Below the pieces are notes generated by a model, which saw only the letters and a program-made list of their open reading frames with translations, was not told where the DNA came from and ran no database searches. The translations under genes and the position numbers were made by a program. From an uncultured Collinsella sp. (lineage in GTDB: Bacteria > Actinomycetota > Coriobacteriia > Coriobacteriales > Coriobacteriaceae): a stretch of 38,400 nucleotides of DNA. Of the stretch, positions 1-6,934 are shown in pieces. The DNA lies in NCBI GenBank assembly GCA_900541695.1, contig UQKL01000019.1, positions 1-38,400 on the forward strand. The letters run 5' to 3'. How positions within the stretch are numbered: the first letter of the stretch is position 1; every line of letters begins with the position of its first letter.

Positions 1-135
1 CCGCTCGCCCGCGGCGACCATCCTCACGTAGTCGGGCAGGGACGCCGCCATCTCGTGCAGCCCGAGCGCGGAGAGGTCGACCTCGCCAGGTCCATCGCGC
101 GCCACAGCCGCGGCCTTGGCGACCTGTCGTAGCAT
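1..135 (-). other. Possible 5' part of an IS21 helper ATPase (IstB-like), cut by the window edge
   Basis: Reading leftwards, an ATG at 135-133 preceded by GGGAGG opens a frame that stays open to the window edge (45 codons). The part after about position 80 reads SALGLHEMAASLPDYVRMV, which resembles the N-terminal helical region of IstB-type helper ATPases. The first 18 codons overlap DNA that in another frame encodes an ISL3 transposase remnant, so the true reading frame may begin inside the fragment. An istA remnant of the same IS family lies at 5373. No catalytic motif is visible, so the assignment is a guess from a short stretch. Confidence 0.3.
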
Positions 136-277
136 TCGCTGCCCTCCCGCAGACGGGGCACCGCAGCCCGAAACTCGTCCACGGCCTGACGCCGACGATT
201 ATCCTGCCGCCGTCGATGCTGGCGTACTCGATCACGGTGTGGACCAGCGCGAGCGCGCGGCTTAGTATCCTGTTCAT
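81..277 (-). mobile_element. ISL3-family transposase N-terminus, frameshifted remnant
   Basis: From ATG 277 on the minus strand the frame reads MNRILSRALALVHTVIEYAS, then a zinc-finger-like RCPVCGR. After about position 143 the homology moves to another frame, giving ECYDRSPRPRLWRAMDLA down to about 81. This CPxCG followed by W-R-x-x-D-L is the pattern of the N-terminal zinc-binding region of ISL3 (IS204/IS1001/IS1096/IS1165) transposases. About 65 codons remain of a protein normally over 400 residues, with a frameshift in the middle, so this is debris. GGAAAGG lies just upstream of the ATG. Confidence 0.55.
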
Positions 278-336
278 GCGTCAGGGCCTTTCCGGTAGGT
301 TGATGTAGCAAGCGAAATCCTACCCTGCCCGGCGCG

Positions 337-363
337 GAAACGGCCCCCTCTCGGGGCCGTTTC
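337..363. terminator. Perfect 11-bp hairpin, probable terminator
   Basis: GAAACGGCCCC (337-347) pairs perfectly with GGGGCCGTTTC (353-363) around a 5-nt loop. The stem ends in A's on one side and T's on the other, so it could work in both directions, but no long T tract follows. It separates the IS debris from the peptide cluster. Confidence 0.5.
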
Positions 364-480
364 CCTTATATGCGGAACTTTTCTGCATCCACCTGCGGAA
401 AAATTGATGTCTCGCCCACAGAAACTACCGAAGAGCCTAAAATCGGCTCATATTCAAACAGACACAAGGAGGGATTAATT

Positions 481-1341
481 ATGGAATGGAGCTTTGACGA
501 AATAAGGGGATTTATCCCGAAATCGATTTCTCTCCCATACTCAAGAGAGGAAAAGAACGGGTACCGCTCTGTTCTAACCGGACGCGATGAGCTGAACTAT
601 ATCATGTTGAACGGAAGCGGGAGCTACATCGTCTCTCTGTGCGATGGTAAAAACACCGTCGAAACAATCCTTAATCGGATGTGCGACAAGTTTCCAGACG
701 CCAATCCGGACATGCTCAAATCTGACTTAGCCTCGGCAATGAGAGGTTTCAGCGTATCGAGACTAATAGGATGGGTCAAAACTCCGATCGAAAATGGCAC
801 ACCCATTGCCGATGAGATTTGCGTGGACAATGGGACCCATATACGGCTTGCCCAAGAAAACGATATTCGCCTGATTTGCTCCCTGGCAAGCCAGGCGAGC
901 TCATCAGAACCAGAAAGTCCCACAATTGTCTACGGTTGGCCTCTTTCCGTCGAGCAGTATGAACGACCGCTAGAGGTGCGAAACGGATTGTTCAATCTGA
1001 GCAAGGAATTTTTCATTGTATATGAGTCAGGGAGACCAACCGGTCTACTCGGCCTCGCCCCCTCCAGCAATCCTTTACTCAGATACGCAGACATCTGTCT
1101 TCTTTTGTGCCCCGCAAGCATCGCCGTTCAATGTATTGCCGCTGCGGCCAGCTTCTATCGTCAAGAATTTTGCGATGTTCCCAATTTTTTCCACCTGAAC
1201 CTAACCAGCAAGGAAATTGCATCAAACGAAGGAATTCGAAATCTTATCAATGAGCCAGAATTCACTTGCGCTGGCACTTTTCCAGGTGAGTGCAGCGACG
1301 GCGACTGCATGAATGTATACTGTTTTTCAGAAGTCTGTTAA
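481..1341 (+). CDS. PqqD-like domain fused to a GNAT-like acetyltransferase domain (RiPP cluster)
   Basis: Predicted 286-aa protein. ATG 481 is chosen because AAGGAGGG sits at 467-474; the frame stays open upstream to 370 without a ribosome site. Residues about 25-95 (RSVLTGRDELNYIMLNGSGS onward, then an acidic helix pattern ending FSVSRLIGW) look like PqqD, the RiPP recognition element that binds a precursor leader. Residues about 110-280 resemble a GNAT fold: IRLAQENDIRLI, then FIVYESGRPTGLLGL, and a C-terminal region ending DGDCMNVYCFS. The gene ends 8 nt before the radical SAM gene, which has its own AGAGGA, so the two are probably co-transcribed. It probably presents the precursor to the radical SAM enzyme; the GNAT half may acylate the peptide or may be inactive. 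The PqqD call is good, the GNAT call moderate. Confidence 0.7.
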   Translation: MEWSFDEIRGFIPKSISLPYSREEKNGYRSVLTGRDELNYIMLNGSGSYIVSLCDGKNTVETILNRMCDKFPDANPDMLKSDLASAMRGFSVSRLIGWVKTPIENGTPIADEICVDNGTHIRLAQENDIRLICSLASQASSSEPESPTIVYGWPLSVEQYERPLEVRNGLFNLSKEFFIVYESGRPTGLLGLAPSSNPLLRYADICLLLCPASIAVQCIAAAASFYRQEFCDVPNFFHLNLTSKEIASNEGIRNLINEPEFTCAGTFPGECSDGDCMNVYCFSEVC

Positions 1342-1349
1342 GAGGAACC

Positions 1350-2438
1350 ATGGGACGAGTTTCGGAAAACAAGTACACCAACGTTCTCAGAGCGCCACAT
1401 CACGTCGCCCTTGACATAACAAACAAGTGCAACTTGAGATGTCTGCACTGCTATAACAGCAGCGGCGAGAATGAGGTCATGCACGACGAGTTGACCTCAG
1501 ATGAACTTTTTGTTTTCGCAAAGGAAATGGCAGACATGTCGCTTTACAGCATGTGTTTCTGTGGAGGAGAAACCTTGTTGCGCAGTAAAGATATCTTGCG
1601 CTGCCTTCCCATATTGCGAGATGGGAATGTTGCAGCGAGCCTGGTAACCAACGGGCTTCTCCTCACGGAATCCCTTCTCCGAGATTTAGAAGATTCCGGA
1701 CTCAAAAGCATCCAATTTAGCCTAGACGGCATTGGGTCAGCTCACGATAGGCTGAGGGGACATGAGGGAGCCTTCGAAATCGTCGAAGAAGCAGTTGCCA
1801 CCGTACTCAACCATTCCGATTTGCACCTTGCTATCGCATTTACGCCCACGTCGTTCAACACCGAACAGTTTCCCGATGTCATCTCACTATTAGATGAGAT
1901 TTTCACCAAATCTAACAGGCCGAAGAGGACGCCGGGTGACTTTATCGAACTACGTGTCCAACCCCTCATGGTTTTGGGCCGTGCGCGAAAGAACACATTT
2001 ATTAGACCGGACTATTCCCAATACCGTACGTTGATTCACACCATTCAAGAGGACGACTTCCTTCGGAAGCACCCGAATGTCCGACCGCAATGGGGCGACC
2101 CCGTCGACCATCTAATTCGCTTCTCTGATAACCGATATCTATTAGATCAGGTTTCAGTGCACGCAAACGGCGACATCGTCGTTTCTCCGTATGTCCCGTT
2201 AGTGGTTGGCAACATCAGAAACCACCCTCTTGAGGATTACTGGAACAACGGACTTAGCTCAATTTGGTCCACAAAACTGGTTCAAGACCTCTGTAACCAC
2301 ATGTGGACCATTGACGACATGGAGCGTATGTCCGACACAATTTGCGATATAGATATGGGAGGTGATCTACACGTTGACCTGATTGATGATACCGCGGATG
2401 AACTGTTGAACTCATCGTTGAAGGAGATGTTGGGTTAA
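1350..2438 (+). CDS. Radical SAM peptide-modifying enzyme without a full SPASM cysteine set
   Basis: 362 aa from ATG 1350 (AGAGGA at 1341-1346). The radical SAM cluster motif C-NLR-C-LH-C is at residues 27, 31 and 34, and the SAM-binding GGE at 72-74. The region around residues 265-320 (VSVHANGDIVVSPYVPLVVG, then HPLEDYWNNGL) is laid out like the C-terminal region of radical SAM/SPASM maturases. However, the expected cysteine after the VxP turn is missing, and the C-terminal third has only two cysteines, too few for a standard auxiliary [4Fe-4S] cluster. The stop codon directly abuts the start of the precursor candidate. Known relatives make C-C, C-S or epimerised linkages; which one applies here cannot be read from the sequence. 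Confidence 0.85.
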   Translation: MGRVSENKYTNVLRAPHHVALDITNKCNLRCLHCYNSSGENEVMHDELTSDELFVFAKEMADMSLYSMCFCGGETLLRSKDILRCLPILRDGNVAASLVTNGLLLTESLLRDLEDSGLKSIQFSLDGIGSAHDRLRGHEGAFEIVEEAVATVLNHSDLHLAIAFTPTSFNTEQFPDVISLLDEIFTKSNRPKRTPGDFIELRVQPLMVLGRARKNTFIRPDYSQYRTLIHTIQEDDFLRKHPNVRPQWGDPVDHLIRFSDNRYLLDQVSVHANGDIVVSPYVPLVVGNIRNHPLEDYWNNGLSSIWSTKLVQDLCNHMWTIDDMERMSDTICDIDMGGDLHVDLIDDTADELLNSSLKEMLG

Positions 2439-2642
2439 ATGTACGAGAAGCCCGTAGTAGACAACATGAATCCGACCAGAGCATCGACTCTTGGAACGGA
2501 AACTTGGTTCGACATGTATTACATCGTGTGGGGAGCAAATGTGGCGGTCGGAGTCACCGCAGTTGGAGCCTATGAACTGGTCCTCATCACTTTTGCCGCA
2601 GCACTTCCCCTCAGCGAGCAAGGTGGCCAAGACGAGCAATGA
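2439..2642 (+). CDS. Candidate RiPP precursor peptide, 67 aa, no cysteine
   Basis: ATG 2439 immediately follows the TAA of the radical SAM gene, suggesting translational coupling. The peptide starts MYEKPVV, recalling the YxxP-type leaders of several radical SAM or PqqD-dependent precursors. A polar segment (about 8-22) follows, then an aromatic patch TWFDMYYIVWGAN (22-34), then a hydrophobic Val/Ala/Gly-rich stretch to about residue 58, and a polar tail SEQGGQDEQ. There is no cysteine, which argues against thioether (sactipeptide, lanthipeptide) chemistry, and no obvious Gly-Gly cleavage site before the core. Alternatively it could be a small membrane protein, since residues 29-58 could span a membrane. 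The precursor role is inferred from position and layout. Confidence 0.6.
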   Translation: MYEKPVVDNMNPTRASTLGTETWFDMYYIVWGANVAVGVTAVGAYELVLITFAAALPLSEQGGQDEQ

Positions 2643-2980
2643 GTCCTGAAGCGCTAAGATCATCCATTGGCGGCATGGTAGGAGGAATCTGCTTTCTCGT
2701 TGTCGGGGTGTTAATGGTAAAGACCGGCAATCCCGGCCTGATTCACAGTTACCATATCGCTCATATTCCAAGCGAGAAGATTCCTCTTGTTGCCAGATTG
2801 GTCGGACTCGGAATAGCGTTGACGGGAGCCGGTCTCGTTCTCGCGGGCATCATTGCCTTTGCGTCCCAAATCCCATTATCGGCATCGGCGGCTTTCATTC
2901 TGCCGCTCATCATAATCTTTGCCGGTCTTGGCGTCTCCTTGCTAACGATCGTAGTGTTCACATTTCGACCATGGTCATAA
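2639..2980 (+). CDS. Small three-helix membrane protein (DUF3784-like), possible immunity or export partner
   Basis: 113 aa. The start ATG overlaps the TGA of the preceding gene (ATGA), so translation is probably coupled. Three hydrophobic segments are visible: about 10-30 (GGICFLVVGVLMV), 50-72 (RLVGLGIALTGAGLVLAGII) and 82-108 (AAFILPLIIIFAGLGVSLL). Between the first two lies a short loop with SYHIAHIP. The layout, including a Y-H pair before helix 2, resembles DUF3784 membrane proteins, which have no established function. Its place between a peptide gene and an ABC exporter suggests producer immunity or an export accessory role; this is inference only. Confidence 0.65.
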   Translation: MSPEALRSSIGGMVGGICFLVVGVLMVKTGNPGLIHSYHIAHIPSEKIPLVARLVGLGIALTGAGLVLAGIIAFASQIPLSASAAFILPLIIIFAGLGVSLLTIVVFTFRPWS

Positions 2981-3046
2981 TGGATTTCCTATTGCATGAA
3001 ACTTCAGGCGCATGCCCAACAAACAATGAAAAAATTTACAGCTTTA

Positions 3047-3080
3047 GTCGGACGGCTGTTTTATTTTTCAGCCGTCCGAC
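3047..3080 (+). terminator. Perfect 12-bp hairpin with T-rich loop after the peptide genes
   Basis: GTCGGACGGCTG (3047-3058) pairs perfectly with CAGCCGTCCGAC (3069-3080). The 10-nt loop is nearly all T, and no T tract follows the stem. It lies between the peptide/membrane genes and the ABC exporter, so it may limit read-through into the exporter or protect the upstream mRNA end. The surrounding stretch 2981-3240 has no convincing gene. Confidence 0.55.
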
Positions 3081-3213
3081 TGCCGTGCGCGGCCTATTGA
3101 TCGAACATAAAATTCCCGTTTCTATGAGGATCCAGCTCGCAAAGACTCTCTATGGAAGCGCTCGTGCCGATTAGTCGCCGCTTCGTTTCCACCGAACCGC
3201 GGTGTAAGGTGTC

Positions 3214-3237
3214 ATCAGTTGGTATTTCATACCTGAT
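3214..3237 (+). promoter_or_regulatory. Short imperfect hairpin just before the ABC exporter start
   Basis: ATCA (3214-3217) and GGTAT (3221-3225) pair with ATACC (3229-3233) and TGAT (3234-3237) around a TTC loop, with GTT bulged. It ends 3 nt before the first TTG start, so it could be an operator or could influence initiation. No regulator for this cluster is visible. Confidence 0.3.
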
Positions 3238-3240
3238 AGA

Positions 3241-4890
3241 TTGGGGCCATTCTTGATTCGGTACGTCTTATCGAAGTTTAGTAAAACAAAGGGTGCTTTC
3301 ACGTTCATTGCCATCACGACGATTGGAATCGCCCTTTCCTATGCCGCACCATATGTGAACGGAAAGTTCTTAGATTTCCTTCTTGCCAATCGCAGCGAGA
3401 AGGATGCTGTGCTTTTTGCGCTCCTCGTAGCTTCAATAGGGGTCTTTTCTGCCTTATTTTCATATTTTGCAGGAACGTTATCTATCCGTATATCCACAAA
3501 GCTTTCTTTTGACCTACTCAGGGAAACCGTCTTGCGCTTTGAGCGAGTTAATTTTCTGACGAACCGAACAACCGACTCAGCCTATACGACGCAAAGGATT
3601 TTCACTGACTCAGGTGTTGTTTCTTCTTTCGTTCTAACAAACTTTATCAGCGCTCCCCTGTCTGTTGTCGCCATTCCTTTCGTGTTGCTCGTCATATGGT
3701 CGGTTGATCCACTCCTCGCACTATTCTCCATCCTCCTTCTTGTGGCATATCTCTTCGTTATTACCGGATTGCGAAAGCTTCTATATAAAGTCATGTACGA
3801 GAAGAAGGAGGCAGATAGCGCTTTCTATGCCGTAATAGCATCGCAGTTGAATCAGATTCTCAACATTCAGTTAACGTCTTCATACAATAAAAGCGAGCTA
3901 GCACTTGACACCGGATTTGAAAAGTATTTTCCAAAGGTCTTGCACTCGGGAAAGCTCTCATTCTCACTAACATCGATTGACAGCCTTTTTGCTGCCGTGT
4001 TTCAAGCGATAATACTCATCGTATCCGGAGTGCGAATCATCAATGGAACCATGACGATAGGCGAATACACCATCGTCGGTGCATATTTTGCCGTCCTATT
4101 TAAAACCTTGAAAAACACGATGAACCTGTTCAAGTCCTATCAGGATGCCAAGGCTTCGTGGGACAGGATGAGCGCCATGGGAAAGGTGGGACCGGAACCA
4201 GAGCAAGATCAGACAGGTTTAGTCAAGATTGACACAATAAATCGCATTTCTGTTTCCAAGTTGGATTTTACGGTACCCCTTCCAGACGGATCTCCCCGAA
4301 AGGTTCTTGACGGATTTTCCTTCGATTTCTCCGGCCCTGGAACATACTGCATAACCGGAGAAAATGGAAGAGGAAAAACGTCGCTCCTTTACCTGCTCCT
4401 TGGGCTGTATCCATCGGCAGGCAAAGTAACATACAACGACATGCCGATTGAAAAATGCAATTTGGATTACATACGTTCAGACACGATATCGTGCTGCCCC
4501 CAACCGTGCTTCGCTCCAGATGAGACGGTTCGGGACCTGTTGGATTATTTCAACACCCCATTTTTTACAAAGCACCAGCATATGAATGAGCTACCGTCGT
4601 TGACAACCAGCATAGAGGGCTTGCTTGAGAAACGTTGTCCTGAACTTTCGGGTGGTGAGCTGCGCCGTGTATACTTGTGGTCGGCAATTTCCCGTAATCC
4701 ATCAGTCTTGGTGCTCGATGAGCCTACAACTGGATTGGATGAAACAAGCCGAGCCGAACTCGCTTCGTATGTCAGAAACAACAAATTGAAACAGCTCATT
4801 ATCATTGTTTCACATGATAATGAGCTGGCAAATGCAGCGGAAACGATCGTCAGTCTAGATAACGCGTCACACCGTTGCGCAAATCGATAG
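3241..4890 (+). CDS. ABC transporter, fused membrane and ATPase domains (peptide export type)
   Basis: Up to 549 aa. The frame has no ATG near its beginning. TTG 3241 is the first possible start; TTG 3253 has a better-placed GGGG before it and would give 545 aa. Residues about 1-310 form six hydrophobic helices of an ABC exporter membrane domain. The ATPase half carries Walker A GENGRGKTS (about 380), a signature ELSGGELRR (about 475), Walker B VLVLDEPT and the switch His in IIVSHD. There is no N-terminal C39 peptidase domain, so leader removal, if any, must come from elsewhere. As a half-size exporter it would act as a homodimer. Its position after the radical SAM and precursor genes suggests it exports the modified peptide, possibly also giving immunity. 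Confidence 0.85.
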   Translation: MGPFLIRYVLSKFSKTKGAFTFIAITTIGIALSYAAPYVNGKFLDFLLANRSEKDAVLFALLVASIGVFSALFSYFAGTLSIRISTKLSFDLLRETVLRFERVNFLTNRTTDSAYTTQRIFTDSGVVSSFVLTNFISAPLSVVAIPFVLLVIWSVDPLLALFSILLLVAYLFVITGLRKLLYKVMYEKKEADSAFYAVIASQLNQILNIQLTSSYNKSELALDTGFEKYFPKVLHSGKLSFSLTSIDSLFAAVFQAIILIVSGVRIINGTMTIGEYTIVGAYFAVLFKTLKNTMNLFKSYQDAKASWDRMSAMGKVGPEPEQDQTGLVKIDTINRISVSKLDFTVPLPDGSPRKVLDGFSFDFSGPGTYCITGENGRGKTSLLYLLLGLYPSAGKVTYNDMPIEKCNLDYIRSDTISCCPQPCFAPDETVRDLLDYFNTPFFTKHQHMNELPSLTTSIEGLLEKRCPELSGGELRRVYLWSAISRNPSVLVLDEPTTGLDETSRAELASYVRNNKLKQLIIIVSHDNELANAAETIVSLDNASHRCANR

Positions 4891-4926
4891 GACCGCATCG
4901 AGTCGCAGCAATTGCAGAAGGCTAAG

Positions 4927-5124
4927 CTATAATGATTGCCCTTTACCCATGCGTATCTCAAGGCCTTCGATGATGATCCTTGATACCGTGGTGTTGTGTT
5001 CCGCCGCGTAGGTGCTCATCTCTTGCTTCTGCTCTTCCGTAACCCAAAAGGTGATGCACTCCCCTTTCTTGCGACTTGTCGAATCCCCTTTGTTTCGTGT
5101 GTCTTGATTACCCATGAGGGTCAT
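4927..5124 (-). CDS. Ribbon-helix-helix DNA-binding protein
   Basis: 65 aa if started at ATG 5124, which has GGAGAGG five bases upstream. The frame can be extended to a GTG at 5175 (82 aa), but that start is poorly spaced from its nearest GAGGAGG. The body ITFWVTEEQKQEM followed by a helix with TTVSRIIIEGL is the beta strand plus two helices of CopG/Arc-type repressors; the positively charged strand KKGECITFWV would contact DNA. Such proteins occur as plasmid or island regulators, antitoxins or relaxosome components. It is convergent with the ABC gene and has no toxin-like partner next to it. Confidence 0.6.
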   Translation of the reverse strand: MTLMGNQDTRNKGDSTSRKKGECITFWVTEEQKQEMSTYAAEHNTTVSRIIIEGLEIRMGKGQSL

Positions 5125-5225
5125 GCTCGCCTCTCCAACGGGCATGACGCGGCGAGTTGGCTTCTTAATTGCCACCGTAAATCTACTTATCCTCCTCGAT
5201 GCCCTCCTTCACCTGTTTGAGTAAT

Positions 5226-5459
5226 TGTCCTCTTTGACACCGGCGATATTGCGCTTACACACCGTCCGCTCACATCCCGAATATTGCCGTTCGGCACCGC
5301 CGATATTCCCGTCGGCACCGTCCCCCTGGTACGTTCCGGCTGTCCATGCAGCCGAGACCAAGGAGGTACAGCATGGCGAGAAGGATAAGGGCCAGGGAGG
5401 CCCTCAGGCTCCGTGCGTCCGGCCTGTCGCAGAACGCGATAGCCCGCGCGGCGCATTGA
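5226..5459 (+). mobile_element. IS21-family left end with truncated istA
   Basis: ATG 5373, preceded by AAGGAGG, encodes MARRIRAREALRLRASGLSQ then NAIARAAH and a TGA at 5457. This is the characteristic N-terminus of IS21 transposase IstA, whose full length is about 500 aa. The 147 bases upstream contain repeated GACACCGGCGATATT-like and GGCACCGxCGATATTCC blocks, as expected for the multiple transposase-binding repeats at IS21 ends. Only 28 codons remain before sequence belonging to the EcsC gene begins, so the element was cut by deletion or recombination. It shows past IS activity in the island. Confidence 0.65.
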
Positions 5460-5471
5460 TTGGAAGGCTGT

Positions 5472-6509
5472 ATGGACGTCAGGCTGCTTGGAAAGAAAAA
5501 CGAGGGCGAGGGCCTTGGGGTCGCTGTTCTCGTTGATTCGGCTTTTGCAGAGTTAAAAGACAAGAGCGATGAGCAGTTGGCGGAGGCCCAGAGATTTTTG
5601 ATTGACTTTATGAAAAAAGTTGCTCGGCTAAAGGGAGTGAGAATTGATCGGCCCCATTTCCTCCGCTCGGAGCTGAGGAGGAAGGGTGTCCATAAAGATG
5701 TCGTCGAGTTTGCCGTGGAAACGACCCCCGTTACCGCCGGAATCGATGTGGGCCTGATCGATAGAATTGCTAGAGAAGTAATTGATTATGAGGCAAAGAA
5801 GTCAACCGCCTTTTCCTTTGCAGCGGGTCTTCCCGGAGGTGTCGCGATGGTGGGCACCATTCCTGCCGATATTACGTAATACTACGTGCACGCATTCAGG
5901 ATTATGCAGAAACTGGCATACCTGTATGGCTGGCAGACCTTTTTTGAAGAATGTGACGACGTTGATGACGAGACTCTCTACGAAATGGCAGTGTTGCTCG
6001 GTGTGATGATGGGTGTAGGCAGCGCGAATTCGATGCTAACCGTAATCGCCAAAAACGCCCAAGAGGCGGTCGCGAAAAAGGTCGCTCGCCAGTCGCTAAC
6101 CAAGACCAGTTGGTATCCGATCCTGAAGAAGCTCTTGAGCTTCATGGGTATCAAGATAACAAAGCAGACGGTGGGGAATGCCGCTGGCAAGGTTGTTGTG
6201 GGCGTCGGTGGCGTAATCTCTGGTGCTATCACCTTTATGGGTCTTTCAAAGGGGTCGGCGCGCTTGTGTAGGCAGCTTAAGTGCTTGCCGCAGGCAAACG
6301 AGCGGATTCCTGGCACTGGGTACTATGAAAAGGATGAGGCCGCGGTTGCCAAGAAGAGGATTGACGTAGCGGAACCCCTCTTTATCGAAAAGTTCGGATT
6401 TACTCCCATATTCTACGGCTCTATTGTTGAATATGCTGACCGGCTGGAGGAGTCACTGGCGACTGGAGAAGCGAAGCTGGATGCATATAATCCGGACGTT
6501 CTTCTCTGA
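5472..6509 (+). pseudogene. EcsC-family protein gene interrupted by one in-frame TAA
   Basis: From ATG 5472 (GGAAGG just upstream) the frame runs to a TAA at 5877-5879 and continues in the same frame to 6509. The flanking protein reads LPGGVAMVGTIPADIT, stop, YYVHAFRIMQKLAYLYGW, a continuous EcsC-family motif in which the stop replaces what is normally Gln. Without the stop the protein would be 345 aa. A C-to-T change of CAA gives TAA, so this is a point nonsense mutation, not a frameshift. The downstream part has Gly-rich helices (AAGKVVVGVGGVISGAITFM). EcsC-family function is poorly defined. The 5' end abuts the istA remnant, so the original start may be lost. A downstream GTG at 5886 could in principle restart translation. 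Confidence 0.75.
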
Positions 6510-6649
6510 TACTCAGCGGAATTAGGCTATGCGTAACAGGATTGTTGTTCGATCTAATGTGAACGTTGGATGATGCTAACTATTTATGGAAAACAGTTAA
6601 AAAAGGTTTTCACCCCTTTTTCACTCCTCGGAGAAGGAGGAAAGAGACG

Positions 6650-6689
6650 CGAAAACAAAAAAGCTCAGAAGCAATTACGCTTCTGAGCT
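6650..6689 (-). terminator. Terminator of the tRNA-Thr gene
   Basis: On the minus strand AGCTCAGAAGC (6689-6679) pairs perfectly with GCTTCTGAGCT (6672-6662) around a 6-nt loop and is followed by TTTTTGTTTTC. This is a classic intrinsic terminator just beyond the tRNA 3' end. The rest of 6510-6649 has nothing I can name. Confidence 0.85.
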
Positions 6690-6701
6690 GCACTAATGCA
6701 A

Positions 6702-6777
6702 TGGAGCCAGCGACCGGGCTCGAACCGGTGACCCCCGCTTTACGAGAGCGGTGCTCTACCAACTGAGCTACGCTGGC
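6702..6777 (-). tRNA. tRNA-Thr (anticodon CGT)
   Basis: The minus strand gives a 76-nt cloverleaf: acceptor arm GCCAGCG paired with CGCTGGC, D-arm containing GCTCAGTTGGTAGAGC, anticodon arm CCGCT with loop CTCGTAA and AGCGG, T-arm containing GGTTCGAGCC, discriminator T, and an encoded CCA at 6704-6702. The anticodon CGT reads ACG. Its 3' end faces the low-GC island to the left, the usual side for integrase-mediated insertion at tRNA genes, although no integrase or second att copy is visible in this window. Confidence 0.95.
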
Positions 6778-6934
6778 GGCCATGTGATGACACAACTGAG
6801 GCGTCAACGGCTGTCTATGATACGGGACATCGCAAATCCGCGCAAGTGTTCTGATGACTTTTCTCACGTTAAATGCACTAATATTGGAGACGTGATGTCT
6901 CGCTCTTACGGGTCTCAAACAGAATGGGGCAGCC

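Noticed and set aside
24..311. 95-codon minus-strand frame at the left edge as an intact gene
   Set aside because: Only its middle part (ECYDRSPRPRLWRAMDLA) is meaningful, as ISL3 debris; the start and end are out of frame with the homology.
2971..3174. 67-codon frame after the small membrane protein, considered as a second precursor
   Set aside because: It runs straight through the perfect hairpin at 3047-3080, has no ribosome site and no leader-like start.
5187..5563. Minus- and plus-strand frames across the IS21 end
   Set aside because: Only the 28-codon istA start has a ribosome site and family resemblance; the others are shadows of the repeat-rich IS end.
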